DNA of 21,409 nt. Origin: a virus. This document shows positions 20,145 through 21,409 of the stretch, in pieces. The position numbers were made by a program, and so were the translations under genes. Location of the stretch: IMG/VR virus record IMGVR_UViG_3300035204_000988, positions 1-21,409 of that record, one strand, 5' to 3'. The first letter of the stretch is position 1; each line of letters begins with the position of its first letter. Below the pieces are notes generated by a model. It ran no database searches and was not told the origin of the DNA. It was given only the letters and a program-made list of their open reading frames with translations.

Positions 20145-21377
20145 ATGGCTGAGAATCCTTTTGAGAGCGTTGATAACATTGACGCTGAATTTATGGAACG
20201 GTGGCTTGGTGGGGTAGAGATTGAATCTTTATCCCCCAAGATTCTTTTTGATATCAAACAGTTGATTCAGCATTATGCCAGTATCATTGTTCCAGAGGAA
20301 AAAGTAAATATTGCTTTTCCTGATGGAGAAAAAGAAAGCCCCCGTGCTTCCGTTGAAAACTTGGAAGTAAAAATCCCTACTGCTATGTTAGCAAACGGGA
20401 GAGTAGATGAAACTATTGGTGCGATGATTCACGAATTACACCATATTAAATTATCCGATAAAGAAACAAATATCTGGCTTTCATGCTTCAATTTTGTTTG
20501 TAAAGTATTGGATACTTTGTTTGTGGAAGATGGGAACGGAGGATATAATTCTCTTTATGAGTTGATTCTCGGAGATTCAGATTTGAGATTTGAGGATATC
20601 ATGTCTCCTGAACCTACAAACCCAAATGCCCTTTTCTTACGGAAGGCGTGTGATGATGTTGCTTTCTTTTTGAACGCTATTGAGGATGTTAGAATTGACG
20701 CTAACACACCCCCTAACTTGAAAAAGTATATCGACAAATTAGATTCTAACGCATTTACTAAGTTCAAACCGAAATACGAGGACGGAGAGTTTGACGGGGA
20801 AGAATTATTCCCTGTAATTTATCGGCTTCTATTCCACCATAAAGGATATATTGAAGATGATTTTATCAAAGGTAAATCTCCAGACTTAAATGATATTGTA
20901 AACTCTAGTCCAGAAGAAAATGCTTCTTACTTCTTTGAATCTTTTAAGGAAACTCTAAGAGAGCATATTGAAAATCTTTATCAAAACGGAGAACTTCAAA
21001 TGCCTCAAGTTGGTTTAGTTTCTGGAGAAGGTGGCAGAGATATTATGGATATGTATTTATCCGAGAAAGGTAAGGATGCGTTAAAAGAGGAAATGAATAA
21101 CTCACTTGACGGAAAAGGAAATTCTCTTTCTGATGCCGTGGACTTTGAGGACAGAGAAGTTGATTCCACAAACAAAGAAAAAATCTCGTCAGGACTAAGA
21201 GATTTTAGAAAAAACATTGAACCTTGTAAGGATAAACCAATTATTATTTCTCAAGAATTTGAGTTAGAAATTGATTCTTATAAGAACATTAAAATTCATA
21301 AAACCACAGAAAATCTTAGCAGGAACGGTTCAAGTTATGATGTAGATTATTCGTGTGTTTTCGTAGATTATGCTTGA
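20145..21377 (+). CDS. HExxH protein, partner of the MoxR-type ATPase
   Basis: A 410-residue protein from ATG 20145 (a GTG at 20142 is an alternative). MIHELHHIKLSDKE carries HELHH at 96-100, a zinc-type HExxH motif, and an acidic stretch with NAIEDVRID follows near 190-200. This matches the metallopeptidase-like N-terminal region (DUF2201 type) of proteins encoded beside MoxR ATPases. Those proteins normally end in a VWA-like domain; here I cannot see a clear DxSxS metal site, and the gene stops at 21377 after about 110 residues of charged, low-identity sequence. The VWA part may be highly diverged or lost. No membrane segment. Activity is inferred, not shown. Confidence 0.7.
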   Translation: MAENPFESVDNIDAEFMERWLGGVEIESLSPKILFDIKQLIQHYASIIVPEEKVNIAFPDGEKESPRASVENLEVKIPTAMLANGRVDETIGAMIHELHHIKLSDKETNIWLSCFNFVCKVLDTLFVEDGNGGYNSLYELILGDSDLRFEDIMSPEPTNPNALFLRKACDDVAFFLNAIEDVRIDANTPPNLKKYIDKLDSNAFTKFKPKYEDGEFDGEELFPVIYRLLFHHKGYIEDDFIKGKSPDLNDIVNSSPEENASYFFESFKETLREHIENLYQNGELQMPQVGLVSGEGGRDIMDMYLSEKGKDALKEEMNNSLDGKGNSLSDAVDFEDREVDSTNKEKISSGLRDFRKNIEPCKDKPIIISQEFELEIDSYKNIKIHKTTENLSRNGSSYDVDYSCVFVDYA

Positions 21378-21401
21378 TTTATTTTCAATTTCTGGTATAA
21401 T
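21374..21401 (+). promoter_or_regulatory. Sigma70-type promoter at the window end
   Basis: TTGATT (21374-21379), a 16-base spacer and TATAAT (21396-21401) preceded by TGG, an extended -10. The -35 overlaps the stop codon of the HExxH gene. The gene it drives lies beyond the window. Confidence 0.7.
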
Positions 21402-21409
21402 AGACATTC

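Overview
This window looks like part of a large tailed-phage genome, probably a myovirus with a T4-like replication and recombination set. Every convincing gene is on the + strand, and genes abut or overlap by a few bases. Phage hallmarks are the C-terminal part of a DnaB-type helicase, a gp32-type single-stranded DNA-binding protein with a zinc motif, and a UvsX/RecA-type recombinase. No rRNA, integrase, transposase or CRISPR array is visible. The host cannot be named. Few genes have a clear Shine-Dalgarno (SD) sequence, and by eye the composition is moderately AT-rich.

Layout. 1-2186: replication block (helicase end, small HExxH protein, a UvsY-sized coiled-coil protein, gp32-like protein). 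2189-7325: a run of glycosyltransferases of several folds (GT4-like, GT92-like, GT9-like, DUF5672, two GT2-like) with one small Lys/Pro-tailed protein inside it. 7333-11259: a 53-residue histone-tail-like peptide missed by a length cut-off, UvsX, a small membrane protein, two unknown proteins, a ClpA/ClpB-type AAA+ ATPase, a membrane/coiled-coil protein and a small basic protein. A textbook terminator (11297-11334) closes this block. 11350-18216: sugar-nucleotide block (rmlA, rmlB, rmlD, two paralogous small unknown proteins, a tRNA with anticodon UAU, a glycosyltransferase, an RfbH/E1-type 3-dehydrase, rmlC and a last glycosyltransferase). 18217-18671: almost gene-free, with three copies of a 16-20 bp direct repeat. 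18672-21377: an unknown protein, a long hairpin, a strong sigma70-like promoter, a MoxR-type AAA+ ATPase and an HExxH protein. The window ends on another good promoter.

How the genes work together. RmlA and RmlB should make dTDP-4-keto-6-deoxyglucose. RmlC and RmlD could take it to a 6-deoxyhexose such as dTDP-L-rhamnose. The 3-dehydrase points to a 3,6-dideoxyhexose branch. Eight candidate glycosyltransferases could then build a glycan. I infer, without proof, that the acceptor is the phage particle, with the paired proteins at 13713-14686 as candidates, rather than host surface or DNA.

The most striking non-gene signal is that I found no GATC anywhere in the 21.4 kb. About 70-84 would be expected by chance, so this is strong depletion if a count confirms it.
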